From NCBI RefSeq assembly GCF_024160105.1, contig NZ_JAMFTQ010000003.1, positions 1-64,000 on the forward strand: a stretch of DNA of 64,000 nucleotides, written 5' to 3'. The DNA comes from Corynebacterium stercoris. GTDB taxonomy: Bacteria; Actinomycetota; Actinomycetes; Mycobacteriales; Mycobacteriaceae. A program made the translations under genes and the position numbers. The notes under the pieces are model-generated. The model did no database searches. It had not been told where the DNA came from and worked only from the letters and a program-made list of their open reading frames with translations. Below, in pieces: positions 19,881 to 28,459 of this stretch; positions within the stretch are counted from its first letter, which is position 1; the number at the start of each line of letters is the position of its first letter.

Positions 19881-19883
19881 CAT
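19878..19883 (+). promoter_or_regulatory. Leaderless -10 (TAGCAT) of the PH-like gene-ilvD operon
   Basis: TAGCAT plus 7 nt (TGCACGC) leads to ATG 19891. The box overlaps the TAG stop of mscCG. Confidence 0.45.
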
Positions 19884-19890
19884 TGCACGC

Positions 19891-20424
19891 ATGAGCGACG
19901 AGCCCAAGGTTTTCCGGCCCTCCCGCGAGCATGTCATCGCGATTGTGTTGATGACGGGCATTGCGCTCATCGGCATCTCTTGGGCGCCGCTCGTGCTCGG
20001 CTGGCTGCTGATTATCCCCGTGATCGCGCTTGCGTGGGTGTACAAATCCTCCACCACCGTGGGCGAGGACGGTTTGGCAATGACTTACCTGTTCCGCAAG
20101 GACGCGAAAGTTGGCTGGGACGACCTCGCCGGCGTTGGCTTCACCGGGTCGAAGGCGCAGGCCACTACTAAGACCGGCGAGGAATACCCCATGCCGGGCG
20201 TAACCTTCAACTCGCTGCCGGATCTCGCCGAGGCCTCGCGCGGCCGCATCACCGACGTGATCACCCAGGCGCAGGAGGCTGCCGACGGCAAATACGAGAT
20301 CATCGATAAGGAAGGCCGCGGCGTCCTGCTCACGCGCGAAGAGTATGACGAGTATCTGAAGACGCACCCGGACATCCCCGGCCCGCGCCCTACCGCACCG
20401 AACCCGCAAGGAGAGACCAAGTGA
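19891..20424 (+). CDS. Small membrane protein with PH-like domain
   Basis: 177 residues. Two adjacent membrane segments ([36 protein letters not shown]) are followed by a bacterial PH-like beta domain ([31 protein letters not shown]) and a charged C-terminal tail ending in Pro-rich sequence. ATG 19891 is supported by a leaderless box; the open frame from 19831 lies inside mscCG. Its TGA overlaps the ilvD GTG (GTGA), so the two are translationally coupled. A gene of this type sits between mscCG and ilvD in C. glutamicum. Function unknown. Confidence 0.75.
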   Translation: MSDEPKVFRPSREHVIAIVLMTGIALIGISWAPLVLGWLLIIPVIALAWVYKSSTTVGEDGLAMTYLFRKDAKVGWDDLAGVGFTGSKAQATTKTGEEYPMPGVTFNSLPDLAEASRGRITDVITQAQEAADGKYEIIDKEGRGVLLTREEYDEYLKTHPDIPGPRPTAPNPQGETK

Positions 20425-22259
20425 TTCCGCTTCGTTCCCGAGTCACCACCGTCGGCCGCCAAGCCGCAGGTGCCCGCGCGCTGTGGCGCGCCACCGGCAC
20501 AGCCGAGCAGGAGTTTGGCAAGCCCATCGTGGCCGTGGTCAACTCTTACACCCAGTTCGTGCCCGGCCACGTGCACCTGAAGAACGTCGGCGACATTGTG
20601 GCGGACGCGATCCGCGCAGCCGGCGGCGTGCCCAAGGAGTTCAACACCATCGCGGTGGATGACGGCATTGCCATGGGCCACGCCGGCATGCTCTACTCCC
20701 TGCCCAGCCGCGAGATCATCTCCGACTCGGTGGAGTACATGTGCAACGCGCACACCGTCGACGCGATGGTGTGCATCTCCAACTGCGACAAGATCACCCC
20801 GGGCATGCTCAACGCGGCGATGCGCCTGAACATCCCGGCCGTGTTCGTCTCCGGCGGCCCGATGGAGGCCGGCAAGGCGATCAACGCCGGCGGCGTGGTC
20901 AAGCCGAAGTCGGACCTCATCGACGCAATCGCGCTGTCCGCCAACGACGCCGTCTCCGACGCCGAGCTCGACGACATTGCCAACCACGCCTGCCCCACCT
21001 GCGGCTCCTGCTCCGGCATGTTCACCGCCAACTCGATGAACTGCCTCACCGAGGCACTCGGCCTCTCCCTGCCGGGCAACGGCACCACCCTGGCCACCCA
21101 CACCGCGCGCCGCGACCTGTTCGAGAAGGCCGGCACCCGCATTGTGGAGCTCTGCGAGCGCTACTACGGCCAGGGCGACGAGTCGGTGCTGCCGCGCTCC
21201 ATCGCCACCGTCGAGGCGTTCCAGAACGCGATGGCGCTGGATATGGCCATGGGCGGATCCACCAACACGATCCTCCACATCCTGGCCGCGGCGCAGGAGG
21301 GTGAGGTGGACTTCGACCTCACGGACATCGACGCGCTCTCCCACCGCATCCCGTGCCTGTCCAAGGTGGCGCCCAACGGCGAGGCGCACGTGGAAGACGT
21401 GCACCGCGCCGGCGGCATCCCCGCCATCCTGGGCGAGCTGCACCGCGGCGGCTTGCTGAACACCAACGTGCACACGGTGGCCTACGACTCCTTCGACGCT
21501 TGGCTCAGCGATTGGGACATCCGCGGCGGCAACGCTACAGACGAGGCTGTGGAGCTCTTCCACGCCGCCCCGGGCGGCCAGCGCACCACGGAGGCGTTCT
21601 CCCAGTCCGCGCGCTGGGAGTCGCTGGACACCGATGCCGCGAATGGCGTAATCCACGACGTCGAGCACCCCATTACTTCCGACGGCGGCCTTGTGGTGCT
21701 CCGCGGCAATCTCGCACCGGACGGTGCCATCCTCAAGACCGCCGGCGTTGAAGAGGGCCTGTGGGAGTTCTCCGGCCCGGCCCGCGTGGTGGATTCGCAG
21801 GAGCAGGCCGTGTCCATGATCCTGGCCCGCGAGGTGCTCGAGGGCGAAGTCGTGGTGATCCGCTACGAGGGCCCCTCCGGCGGCCCGGGCATGCAGGAAA
21901 TGCTTCACCCGACGTCCTTCCTCAAGGGCGCCGGCCTGGGCAAGAAGTGCGCCCTGATCACCGACGGCCGCTTCTCCGGCGGCACGTCCGGCTTGTCGAT
22001 CGGCCACATCTCCCCCGAGGCGGCCCACGGCGGCCTCATCGGCCTGGTGGAAAACGGCGACACCATATCGATCTCCGTGTCCAACCGCTCCCTCACGCTG
22101 GATGTGGACGACGAGGTTCTCGCGGAGCGCCGCGCCGCAATGGAGGCGTCGGAACGCCCGTGGACCCCGAACCGCGTCCGCGAGGTGTCCAAGGCGCTGC
22201 GCGCGTACGCGAAGATGGCGACCTCCGCCGACAAGGGCGCAGTTCGCCAGATCGACTAA
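20421..22259 (+). CDS. ilvD: Dihydroxy-acid dehydratase
   Basis: Fe-S enzyme for the dehydration step of valine/isoleucine synthesis. 612 residues, full length. Cluster and Mg ligands are visible: [37 protein letters not shown], and [12 protein letters not shown]. The C-terminal domain carries [38 protein letters not shown] with the catalytic Ser region, and ends at GAVRQID. The start is GTG 20421 inside the stop of the preceding gene, with AAGGAGAG upstream. A strong hairpin closes the operon. It completes the pathway with ilvBNC nearby but is on a separate transcript. Confidence 0.97.
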   Translation: MIPLRSRVTTVGRQAAGARALWRATGTAEQEFGKPIVAVVNSYTQFVPGHVHLKNVGDIVADAIRAAGGVPKEFNTIAVDDGIAMGHAGMLYSLPSREIISDSVEYMCNAHTVDAMVCISNCDKITPGMLNAAMRLNIPAVFVSGGPMEAGKAINAGGVVKPKSDLIDAIALSANDAVSDAELDDIANHACPTCGSCSGMFTANSMNCLTEALGLSLPGNGTTLATHTARRDLFEKAGTRIVELCERYYGQGDESVLPRSIATVEAFQNAMALDMAMGGSTNTILHILAAAQEGEVDFDLTDIDALSHRIPCLSKVAPNGEAHVEDVHRAGGIPAILGELHRGGLLNTNVHTVAYDSFDAWLSDWDIRGGNATDEAVELFHAAPGGQRTTEAFSQSARWESLDTDAANGVIHDVEHPITSDGGLVVLRGNLAPDGAILKTAGVEEGLWEFSGPARVVDSQEQAVSMILAREVLEGEVVVIRYEGPSGGPGMQEMLHPTSFLKGAGLGKKCALITDGRFSGGTSGLSIGHISPEAAHGGLIGLVENGDTISISVSNRSLTLDVDDEVLAERRAAMEASERPWTPNRVREVSKALRAYAKMATSADKGAVRQID

Positions 22260-22278
22260 TCCGGACCGCGTAATCGGC

Positions 22279-22313
22279 GAGGCCCGCTCCACGATCCTTG
22301 TGGGGCGGGCCTC
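22279..22313. terminator. Bidirectional terminator between ilvD and the DoxX-like gene
   Basis: 14-bp stem (GAGGCCCGCTCCAC with GTGGGGCGGGCCTC, one G-T pair), 7-nt loop, between two convergent genes. Downstream sequence is only modestly T-rich. Confidence 0.75.
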
Positions 22314-22330
22314 CTACCTTCGTAGCTGCG

Positions 22331-23164
22331 CTATGCCGCCGGCTGCAGCGGGTTGATGCCGGTGCCGAACCACCAGACCACGCCCGCGAGCGCCAGGCCG
22401 ACGACCAGCCAGATCCAGGAGGATGCGAGCGGGCGCCGCGCCCAGCTGCGGCCGGCATCGACGCCGTACAGGCCCGGGCCGGTGAACTGCAGCACAATGG
22501 CGATGCCCAGCAGCAGCACCGGGAGCCACACGCCCGCGTTCCAGGTCAGTACGTTCCAGCCGAGGTCCGACGCCGTGATCGCGTGCAGCGCCATGAACGC
22601 CGTCACGGCCACCGCCACCGCCGCCGCCACCGGCGTGATTAGGCCCAGGAGCAGGAAAACGCCGGCTGCGAGCTGCAGCGTCGGCACCATGATCGCCAGG
22701 CCGTCCGCGTACGGGTAGCCCGCGAACGCGGTTTCCAGCCCGGCGATACCGTCGGAGCCGCCGAAGCGGAAGAACGTGCTCAGCGACTGCAGAATCAGGT
22801 ACCCACCGAACAGCAGGCGCAGCAGGAGCAGCCCGAGGTCGATGGTGCCGCGCTTTTCGACGTTCGTTTCCACCGCCGGCTCGCTGACCACAGCGACCTC
22901 TTCGTACACCGGATCAGCCGGGGCGATATAGACCGGCTCGCGGTCCAACGCGGTGGTCTCGGTGGTGTACACGCCGGGAGCTGCCGGAGCCGCCGGGGCG
23001 GCTGCGAAGCTCGTGGTGTCTACGCGGTCCGAGATGTTCGCCGCGGTCGAGCCGCCGGTGGCGGGGATGACCTCGGTCGGCTCGGAGTTTGCGGTGGGTT
23101 GGTAGGTGGGAACGTCGAAAGCGTCAAAGTCTTCGGGGCGCGCGTCGCGGGTATTCGATGCCAT
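22331..23164 (-). CDS. DoxX-family membrane protein
   Basis: 277 residues. The first 115 are acidic, Pro/Ala/Thr-rich and probably cytoplasmic and disordered. A DoxX domain follows with four membrane segments (GTIDLGLLLLRLLFGGYLIL, LAIMVPTLQLAAGVFLLLG, AAVAVAVTAFMALHAI, WLPVLLLGIAIVLQFTGPG), then another segment near the C-terminus. DoxX proteins are linked to quinone/thiol redox systems, but this member has no informative neighbour. ATG 23164 is 7 nt after TAGATT, which favours it over the longer open frame. Confidence 0.75.
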   Translation of the reverse strand: MASNTRDARPEDFDAFDVPTYQPTANSEPTEVIPATGGSTAANISDRVDTTSFAAAPAAPAAPGVYTTETTALDREPVYIAPADPVYEEVAVVSEPAVETNVEKRGTIDLGLLLLRLLFGGYLILQSLSTFFRFGGSDGIAGLETAFAGYPYADGLAIMVPTLQLAAGVFLLLGLITPVAAAVAVAVTAFMALHAITASDLGWNVLTWNAGVWLPVLLLGIAIVLQFTGPGLYGVDAGRSWARRPLASSWIWLVVGLALAGVVWWFGTGINPLQPAA

Positions 23165-23171
23165 GTCTAGC

Positions 23172-23177
23172 AATCTA
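23172..23177 (-). promoter_or_regulatory. Leaderless -10 (TAGATT) of the DoxX-like gene
   Basis: Minus-strand TAGATT plus 7 nt (GCTAGAC) leads to ATG 23164. Confidence 0.45.
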
Positions 23178-23229
23178 AGCGACGCGCGCGCAGCCATGGT
23201 GGAGCCGAATCGGCGTGGCTGCCCGCCAG

Positions 23230-23703
23230 TTAGGAGCCGAGGACCTGCAGAGCCTCGCCGTCGAGACGCATGGTCGACCAGTCCCCCATGTCGTTGGCGC
23301 CGATCGATGTGTAAAAACCGATCGACGGGGTGTTCCACTTCAGCACCGACCACTCGACGCGTCGGTAGTCGTTCTCCACCGCGATCTTCGCCAGCTCCTT
23401 GAGCAGCGCGGTGCCGATGCCGTTGCCGCGCGCCGACTCGCGGACGTACAAGTCCTCCAGCCAGATGCCGTGGCGGCCCTGCCACGTGGAGTAGTTCAAG
23501 AACCACAGCGCCATGCCGGCGATGTCGCCGTCGACGACGGCCACGTGCGCGAAGACCTTCGGGTTGTCGGCGAACAGGTGCTCGCGCACGTCCTCCTCCG
23601 TCGACGTGACGTCTTGCGGCTGCTTCTCGTACTCAGCCAACTCATTGATCATGCGAAAGATCCCGGGCACGTCGGCTTCGGTCGCCGGGCGGATTGTCAT
23701 CAT
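23230..23703 (-). CDS. GNAT-family N-acetyltransferase
   Basis: 157 residues. Motif A for acetyl-CoA is YVRESARGNGIGTALLKELA (R-x-x-G-x-G/A pattern). LEDLYV, VEWSVLKWNTPSIGFYTSIG and the N-terminal TIRPATEADVPGIFRMI are typical of the diamine-acetyltransferase-like subgroup (W-x-V-L-x-W-N). The substrate is probably a small amine, but this is not proven. The start is the ATGATG at 23703, 8 nt after TATTCT. It is divergent from the marR-type gene across a 45-base gap, so that regulator could act here. Confidence 0.85.
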   Translation of the reverse strand: MMTIRPATEADVPGIFRMINELAEYEKQPQDVTSTEEDVREHLFADNPKVFAHVAVVDGDIAGMALWFLNYSTWQGRHGIWLEDLYVRESARGNGIGTALLKELAKIAVENDYRRVEWSVLKWNTPSIGFYTSIGANDMGDWSTMRLDGEALQVLGS

Positions 23704-23711
23704 AGGTTGAA

Positions 23712-23717
23712 AGAATA
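23712..23717 (-). promoter_or_regulatory. Leaderless -10 (TATTCT) of the GNAT gene
   Basis: Minus-strand TATTCT plus 8 nt leads to the ATG at 23703, back to back with the marR-type promoter. Confidence 0.4.
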
Positions 23718-23735
23718 GCCCCCGCGAGTGTGGGT

Positions 23736-23741
23736 TACAGT
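23736..23741 (+). promoter_or_regulatory. Leaderless -10 (TACAGT) of the MarR-type gene
   Basis: TACAGT plus 7 nt (TTCCACC) leads to ATG 23749, with no Shine-Dalgarno. Confidence 0.5.
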
Positions 23742-23748
23742 TTCCACC

Positions 23749-24201
23749 ATGGAACGTTTTCACTGGCTGGACGAGCATGATGCGGACGTCTGGACCACCT
23801 TGTGGGATTTCATCACCTGGGTGCCCTCTCACTTCGACGAGCACCTGAAGTCGACCCATAAGATGGCCTTTGTCGACTACCTCACCATGCTCGCCATCGC
23901 CCAGGCTGAGAACCACCGCACCACGATGTCCCAGCTCGCCGGTGGGACGCACATGTCCCCTTCCCGCCTGTCCCACGTCATGGACCGCCTCGAGAGTCGC
24001 GGCCTGACGGAGCGCCACCGCAGCACCCAAGACCGCCGCTCCACTATCGCGTCCCTCACCCCGGAAGGCGTGGAGTTCATGGTGCACGCGACACCGGATC
24101 TCATCCACACCCTGCAGGCATCGATCTTCGAGGCCGTGTCGGTGGAAGAGGCGGACCAGCTCAAAGCAATCCTGACAAAGATCCGGGACCACGCGAAGTA
24201 G
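23749..24201 (+). CDS. MarR-family transcriptional regulator
   Basis: 150 residues with a winged helix-turn-helix: LTMLAIAQAENHRTTMSQLA (helices 2-3), the recognition helix HMSPSRLSHVMDRLESRGL, and the wing ERHRSTQDRRSTIASLTPEG with the basic D-x-R-S/R MarR signature. N- and C-terminal helices form the dimer interface. The ligand is unknown. It lies between a divergent GNAT gene and a YkvI-type transporter gene 50 bases downstream, both reasonable targets. Confidence 0.9.
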   Translation: MERFHWLDEHDADVWTTLWDFITWVPSHFDEHLKSTHKMAFVDYLTMLAIAQAENHRTTMSQLAGGTHMSPSRLSHVMDRLESRGLTERHRSTQDRRSTIASLTPEGVEFMVHATPDLIHTLQASIFEAVSVEEADQLKAILTKIRDHAK

Positions 24202-24251
24202 TGTTACCATCGGTGCCGTTTTGACCACCGTTAGGGAAGGACCGCACCCGC

Positions 24252-25658
24252 ATGAGTAAAACACTGAAAGTGGCACTCGCCCTCGTCGGCCTCACCGTCG
24301 GCGCGGGCTTTGCCTCCGGGCAGGAAGTTATCCAGTACTTCCTCTCGTTCGGCTACTGGGGCATCGTCGGCGCGGCTGTCGCCGGCATCACAATCGCCGT
24401 GTTCAGCGCCTCGGTATACCAGCTGGGCTCCTACTACCTCGCAGACGACCACAGTGCAGTGTTCCGCAGCGTCTCGCGCCCGTGGGTGGCTCGGTTCATG
24501 GATATCACCACTATGTTCACCCTGTTCTGTATCGGCTTCGTCATGATCGCCGGCGCAGGCGCCAACCTCGAGCAGCAATTCGGCCTACCGACGTGGATGG
24601 GCGCGGCGATCATGGTCGCGCTTCTCATCGGGTCCGGATTCTTGGACATTGACAAGCTGACCAGCGTCATCTCATTCATCACGCCGCTGCTGATCGTCTG
24701 CCTGCTCGGCGCCTTTGTCATCACCCTGATGAACATGCCGGACAACGTCGGGCAGCTGAATGAACTGGCCCAGCAGAACCCGCACGCCTCGGGCACGTTC
24801 AACAACTGGCTGATCACCGCGTTGAACTACGCCACGCTCGTCATGATTATGGATACCTCAATGATGCTGGTGTTCGCGGGCTCCCACATGAACCCCGCGC
24901 AGGCCGGTAAGGGCGGGCTCCTCGGCGGCATCATCTTCGCGGTGCTCCTGATGATTCTGGTGTTCATTCTGTTCTTCAACATGGAGAACATCATGGGCGC
25001 GGACATGCCGCTGCTCATGGTCTTTGACACCATGCACCCGACCGTCGGCACATTGGTTTCCATTGTCATCTACCTGATGATCTACAACACCGCGGTCGGC
25101 CTCCTGTACGCCCTCGGCCGCCGCCTCAGCCACGACAAACCCGGCAAGTTCCGCCCCTACTACTTCGCCGTGGTACTCGTCGGCTTCGCGCTCTCCTTCA
25201 TCGGCTTCGCAGACCTTGTTGGCTGGGTCTACCCGCTCCTGGGTTACCTCGGCCTCGTCCTTGCCGTGGTGATGGGCGCTGCCTGGTTCCGCGACCGTCA
25301 AGACATCAAGGAGGAGACGGGCCGCCGCGAGCGCCTCGCGGAGCTGGCTGAGGCGCAGTTGGATCCCGCCACCGATGATCTTTCCTCCCGCGAGCGCGCC
25401 GAGGTTGAAGAGCTTGTCTCCGACTCCCACGTCGCCAGCAAGGAGCTGTGGCAGTCCGTGCAGGAGGAAGTCGCGGCCGACCTCGACGCCGACGCCGCAA
25501 GCGACTTCAACCTCAAGGACGTCCCCGCCCTCGACCCGGAATCCGCGGAGTACGACGGCGCCCCCGATACCCCGGGCGACGAGATTCACTGGCGCGCGTA
25601 CGACGAGATGTACCGCACCGGCGAGTTCCCGGCAGTGAAGCCGGAAGCCAAGCAATAA
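24252..25658 (+). CDS. YkvI-type membrane transporter with acidic C-terminal tail
   Basis: 468 residues. Residues 1-350 carry about ten membrane segments of the LeuT-like/APC kind; the first has the unwound-helix signature LVGLTVGAGFASGQEVIQYF. Others include DITTMFTLFCIGFVMIAGAG, LITALNYATLVMIMDTSMM and GKFRPYYFAVVLVGFALSF. This matches uncharacterised YkvI proteins (COG3949), presumed amino-acid or solute carriers. The last 120 residues are a soluble, strongly acidic tail that seems unusual. ATG 24252 follows GGGAAGGA. The preceding MarR-type gene may regulate it; a TGTTACCAT extended -10 lies at about 24203. Confidence 0.8.
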   Translation: MSKTLKVALALVGLTVGAGFASGQEVIQYFLSFGYWGIVGAAVAGITIAVFSASVYQLGSYYLADDHSAVFRSVSRPWVARFMDITTMFTLFCIGFVMIAGAGANLEQQFGLPTWMGAAIMVALLIGSGFLDIDKLTSVISFITPLLIVCLLGAFVITLMNMPDNVGQLNELAQQNPHASGTFNNWLITALNYATLVMIMDTSMMLVFAGSHMNPAQAGKGGLLGGIIFAVLLMILVFILFFNMENIMGADMPLLMVFDTMHPTVGTLVSIVIYLMIYNTAVGLLYALGRRLSHDKPGKFRPYYFAVVLVGFALSFIGFADLVGWVYPLLGYLGLVLAVVMGAAWFRDRQDIKEETGRRERLAELAEAQLDPATDDLSSRERAEVEELVSDSHVASKELWQSVQEEVAADLDADAASDFNLKDVPALDPESAEYDGAPDTPGDEIHWRAYDEMYRTGEFPAVKPEAKQ

Positions 25659-25664
25659 AGCGAT

Positions 25665-25699
25665 GAGCCCCGCAAGCCGCACTGCGCGCTGCGGGGCTC
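25665..25699. terminator. Hairpin between the YkvI-type gene and gatB
   Basis: Perfect 10-bp stem GAGCCCCGCA/TGCGGGGCTC with a 15-nt loop, 6 bases after the YkvI-type stop and 13 bases beyond the convergent gatB stop. It can serve both strands. Confidence 0.7.
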
Positions 25700-25712
25700 T
25701 GTCAGTTGCTGA

Positions 25713-27215
25713 CTACTGAGCCAACTTCTGGGCGATGAGCTTGTTCACCTGACCCGGGTCAGCCTTGCCCTGGGTCGCCTTCATCACAGCGCCCACGATC
25801 GCGCCGGTGACCTTCGTGTTGCCGGCGCGGTACTTCTCCACGATGTCCGGGTTCGCGGCCAGCGCTTCGTCGACGGCGCGCTCAATAGCGCCGTCGTCAC
25901 GCACGACCTCGAGCCCGCGAGCAGCGACAACCTCGTCGACCGAGCCCTCGCCGGCGATGACGCCGTCGATGGCCTGGCGGCCGAGCTTAGTGGTCAGCTT
26001 GCCTTCCTTGACCAGTGCAACCACGCGGGCGACATCAGCCGGCGCGACGCCGAGAGCGTCGAGGTCCTTGCCCAGCTCGTTGGCCTTGCCGTTGATGTAG
26101 CTGACCCACCAAGCGCGGGCCTCGTCCGGCGTGGTGCCCGCCTCTACAGTGTCGACGATCAGGTCGAGCGCACCGGCGTTGACTAGGTCGCGGAACTCCT
26201 TCTCCGGCAGCTGCCACTCCTCCTGAATGCGCGCGCGGCGCACCCACGGCAGCTCCGGCAGCGTGGCCCGAATCTCTTCAACCCACTCCGGCTTCGCGAT
26301 CACCGGCGGCAGATCCGGGTCGTTGAAGTAGCGGTAGTCGGAGGCCTCTTCCTTCGGGCGGCCCTTAGATGTGGTGCCGTCCTTCTCCTGGTAGTGGCGG
26401 GTCTCCTGGACAATCTCCTCGCCGTTCTCCAGCGCTGCGGCCTGGCGCTGCATCTCGAAGCGCACGGCCTGCTCGACGGACTTCAGGGAGTTGATGTTCT
26501 TCGTCTCGGTGCGGGTGCCGAACTCCTCCTGGCCGATCGGGCGCAGGGACACGTTCGCATCGCAGCGCATGGAGCCCTGGTCCATGCGCGCGTCGGACAC
26601 GCCAAGCGCCTTGACCAGCTCGCGCAGCGCGCCGACGTACGCCTTCGCAACCTCGGGCGCCCGCTCGCCCGCGCCGAGGATCGGCTTAGTCACGATCTCG
26701 ATGAGCGGTATGCCGGCGCGGTTGCAGTCCACCAGGGAGGCGGTGGCGCCGGTGATGCGGCCGGAGGCGGAGCCCAGGTGGGTGAGTTTGCCGGTGTCCT
26801 CCTCCATGTGGGCGCGCTCGATCTCGACGCGCCACTCGGTGCCGTCCTCGAGCACGACGTCGAGGTAGCCGTCGTACGCAATCGGCTCGTCGTACTGCGA
26901 GATCTGGTAGTTCTTCGGCTGGTCCGGGTAAAAATAGTTCTTGCGAGCGAAGCGGGAGGACTCGGCGATCTGGCAATTCAGTGCGAGCCCGATCTTGATG
27001 GCCCACTCCACACCCTTGGCGTTGACCACCGGCAGCGCGCCCGGCAGGCCAAGCGACACCGGGTCAATGTTGGTGTTCGGCTCCGCGCCGAAGTGCGCGG
27101 AGGAGGTCGAGAACATCTTCGTCTCCGTGGCCAGCTCGACGTGTACCTCAAGACCCATGACCGGGTCGTACTTCTCCAGTACCTCGTCGTAATCCATCAG
27201 GTCGTACGCAGTCAT
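25713..27215 (-). CDS. gatB: Asp-tRNA(Asn)/Glu-tRNA(Gln) amidotransferase subunit B
   Basis: Activates the tRNA-bound Glu/Asp carboxylate with ATP for amidation by GatCAB. 500 residues, full length. Family blocks are [101 protein letters not shown], the DPDLPP loop, and the C-terminal YqeY-like tail domain ending in [14 protein letters not shown] 27215 is 7 nt after TAGACT. It is separate from gatC-gatA, which lie 8 kb away on the same strand. Confidence 0.96.
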   Translation of the reverse strand: MTAYDLMDYDEVLEKYDPVMGLEVHVELATETKMFSTSSAHFGAEPNTNIDPVSLGLPGALPVVNAKGVEWAIKIGLALNCQIAESSRFARKNYFYPDQPKNYQISQYDEPIAYDGYLDVVLEDGTEWRVEIERAHMEEDTGKLTHLGSASGRITGATASLVDCNRAGIPLIEIVTKPILGAGERAPEVAKAYVGALRELVKALGVSDARMDQGSMRCDANVSLRPIGQEEFGTRTETKNINSLKSVEQAVRFEMQRQAAALENGEEIVQETRHYQEKDGTTSKGRPKEEASDYRYFNDPDLPPVIAKPEWVEEIRATLPELPWVRRARIQEEWQLPEKEFRDLVNAGALDLIVDTVEAGTTPDEARAWWVSYINGKANELGKDLDALGVAPADVARVVALVKEGKLTTKLGRQAIDGVIAGEGSVDEVVAARGLEVVRDDGAIERAVDEALAANPDIVEKYRAGNTKVTGAIVGAVMKATQGKADPGQVNKLIAQKLAQ

Positions 27216-27222
27216 GCTGGCC

Positions 27223-27228
27223 AGTCTA
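27223..27228 (-). promoter_or_regulatory. Leaderless -10 (TAGACT) of gatB
   Basis: Minus-strand TAGACT plus 7 nt (GGCCAGC) leads to ATG 27215. Confidence 0.5.
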
Positions 27229-27251
27229 CTTCCCCGCCTGAAGCGACCGCG

Positions 27252-28208
27252 CTACAGCTCGCCGCGCCGGCCCACCCACACGTGCGCCGCAATTTTCTCG
27301 CGGCCCACTGCGAGGGCATTGCCTATCGACGGCACATTTCCCGCGTGGATAGTGCCCCACAGCGTGTCGCCGTCCTCGGCCGGCAGCTCGTCGCATAGCA
27401 GCTGCATAATCGCAGGTGCGTGCCCCCGGCCGCGGGCGTGGTCGTCGAGCAGAAACTCGTATACCTGGAAACCGCGCATGCCGTGCGCGTCGTCGCGCGC
27501 CGCGGCGATGATGCCCGAACGCTGCCCGTCGATCTCAATCGCGCGCAGCGACCCGGTTTCCGCGCAGTTATGGAGCTGATCAAGTGTCGCCGTTTCCGTC
27601 CACACGGCGACATCGGGGTTCTGCTTCACGACGTTCGCCAGCACCCGATCCGCGTACGCCACGACCTCGTCCGGTTCCGCGCGCACAAGCTGCATGCGCG
27701 CGGTCTGCGGGCGCCGCGGGTACTCGCGCAGCTCGGACACCAGCCCTGCGACAACCCACTGGTCCACGTCGGCGCCCTCCGGCGCGTCTGGCAGATCGAA
27801 GCGGATCGCCAGCGGGCCGAAGGCGGTGTACTCGCGGTGCAGCTGCTCGGCGTAGGGTTCCAGCGCCGCGAGCTCCGGCGGCACGGATGTCGCCGCCACA
27901 CTGACGAACGGTTTCGCCGGGTCCATGCCGAGGAAGCGGATCCCGCACACGCACCAGTTGCCGTCTGTGAACTCGACGCGCTTGTTCACCCATTCCAGCG
28001 GGTCAGCCACATCCGGTCCGCCGAGCTCCTCCACGTAGTCGCGAAACCCCTCGCCGAACTCGGCGTTGCCCACGTGCTCTGCCTGCGGCTGCATCTCCTT
28101 CCTGGCGAGCTCGCGCAGCTCCTCAGGTGAGTACCACTCACGCAGCTTGCGCGGCATCCACGCCTCGTAGGCGCTCGCCATCTCCTCCAGCAGGCCGATC
28201 TCAGTCAT
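27252..28208 (-). CDS. GNAT-fold acetyltransferase-like protein
   Basis: 318 residues. The C-terminal third has an acetyl-CoA motif FLLDDHARGRGHAPAIMQLL after GIIAAARDD, and a final N-x-PSIG-NA loop (TIHAGNVPSIGNALAVGR) common in GNATs. The first 200 residues (YSPEELRELARKEMQPQAEH, VSVAATSVPPELAAL) do not show a second clear motif and may be a degenerate GNAT domain. ATG 28208 sits 7 nt after TAGATT, which rules out the longer frame reaching 28433. Substrate unknown. Divergent from nadC across the palindromic region 28244-28375. Confidence 0.7.
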   Translation of the reverse strand: MTEIGLLEEMASAYEAWMPRKLREWYSPEELRELARKEMQPQAEHVGNAEFGEGFRDYVEELGGPDVADPLEWVNKRVEFTDGNWCVCGIRFLGMDPAKPFVSVAATSVPPELAALEPYAEQLHREYTAFGPLAIRFDLPDAPEGADVDQWVVAGLVSELREYPRRPQTARMQLVRAEPDEVVAYADRVLANVVKQNPDVAVWTETATLDQLHNCAETGSLRAIEIDGQRSGIIAAARDDAHGMRGFQVYEFLLDDHARGRGHAPAIMQLLCDELPAEDGDTLWGTIHAGNVPSIGNALAVGREKIAAHVWVGRRGEL

Positions 28209-28215
28209 GCGTGCC

Positions 28216-28221
28216 AATCTA
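28216..28221 (-). promoter_or_regulatory. Leaderless -10 (TAGATT) of the GNAT-like gene
   Basis: Minus-strand TAGATT plus 7 nt (GGCACGC) leads to ATG 28208. Confidence 0.45.
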
Positions 28222-28243
28222 GCGCCCGCCCCCTGTCCCCAAG

Positions 28244-28398
28244 TTCCGGGGCAGGTGTTTACGGGCAGGTATTCAGGGGCAGATTTGCTGGTCAGTCCAT
28301 ATTTTTCATTACGGTAGGCGCTATTGAAAAATGCGCCCCGAGCTTGTGACATGCCCCGGAATACCTGCCCCGGAACCTGACCTGCAGGTATGCCCAGG
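28244..28398. repeat. Nested palindrome and iterated GGGCAGGTATTC repeats before nadC
   Basis: Arms at 28263-28281 and 28352-28370 are inverted copies at 18 of 19 positions (GGGCAGGTATTC, one mismatch, GGGGCA). At the same centre (28316.5) is a second inverted repeat, ATTTTTCA (28301-28308) and TGAAAAAT (28325-28332). A further pair, TTCCGGGGCAGGTGTT (28244-28259) and AATACCTGCCCCGGAA (28360-28375), matches at 15 of 16. More partial copies (CTGCAGGTATGCCC, 28382-28395) lie toward nadC. It could be a multi-site operator or a small MITE-like insertion. Confidence 0.7.
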
Positions 28399-28459
28399 AG
28401 GGATACCCGCGCACCACGTAGCGTGGAGAGCACCCGCTTCGCGACGAAAGGCCCAACCC

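Noticed and set aside
28331..28459. N-terminal extension of nadC
   Set aside because: It translates the palindromic intergenic region and has no similarity to NadC; ATG 28460 has a ribosome site and begins the conserved domain.
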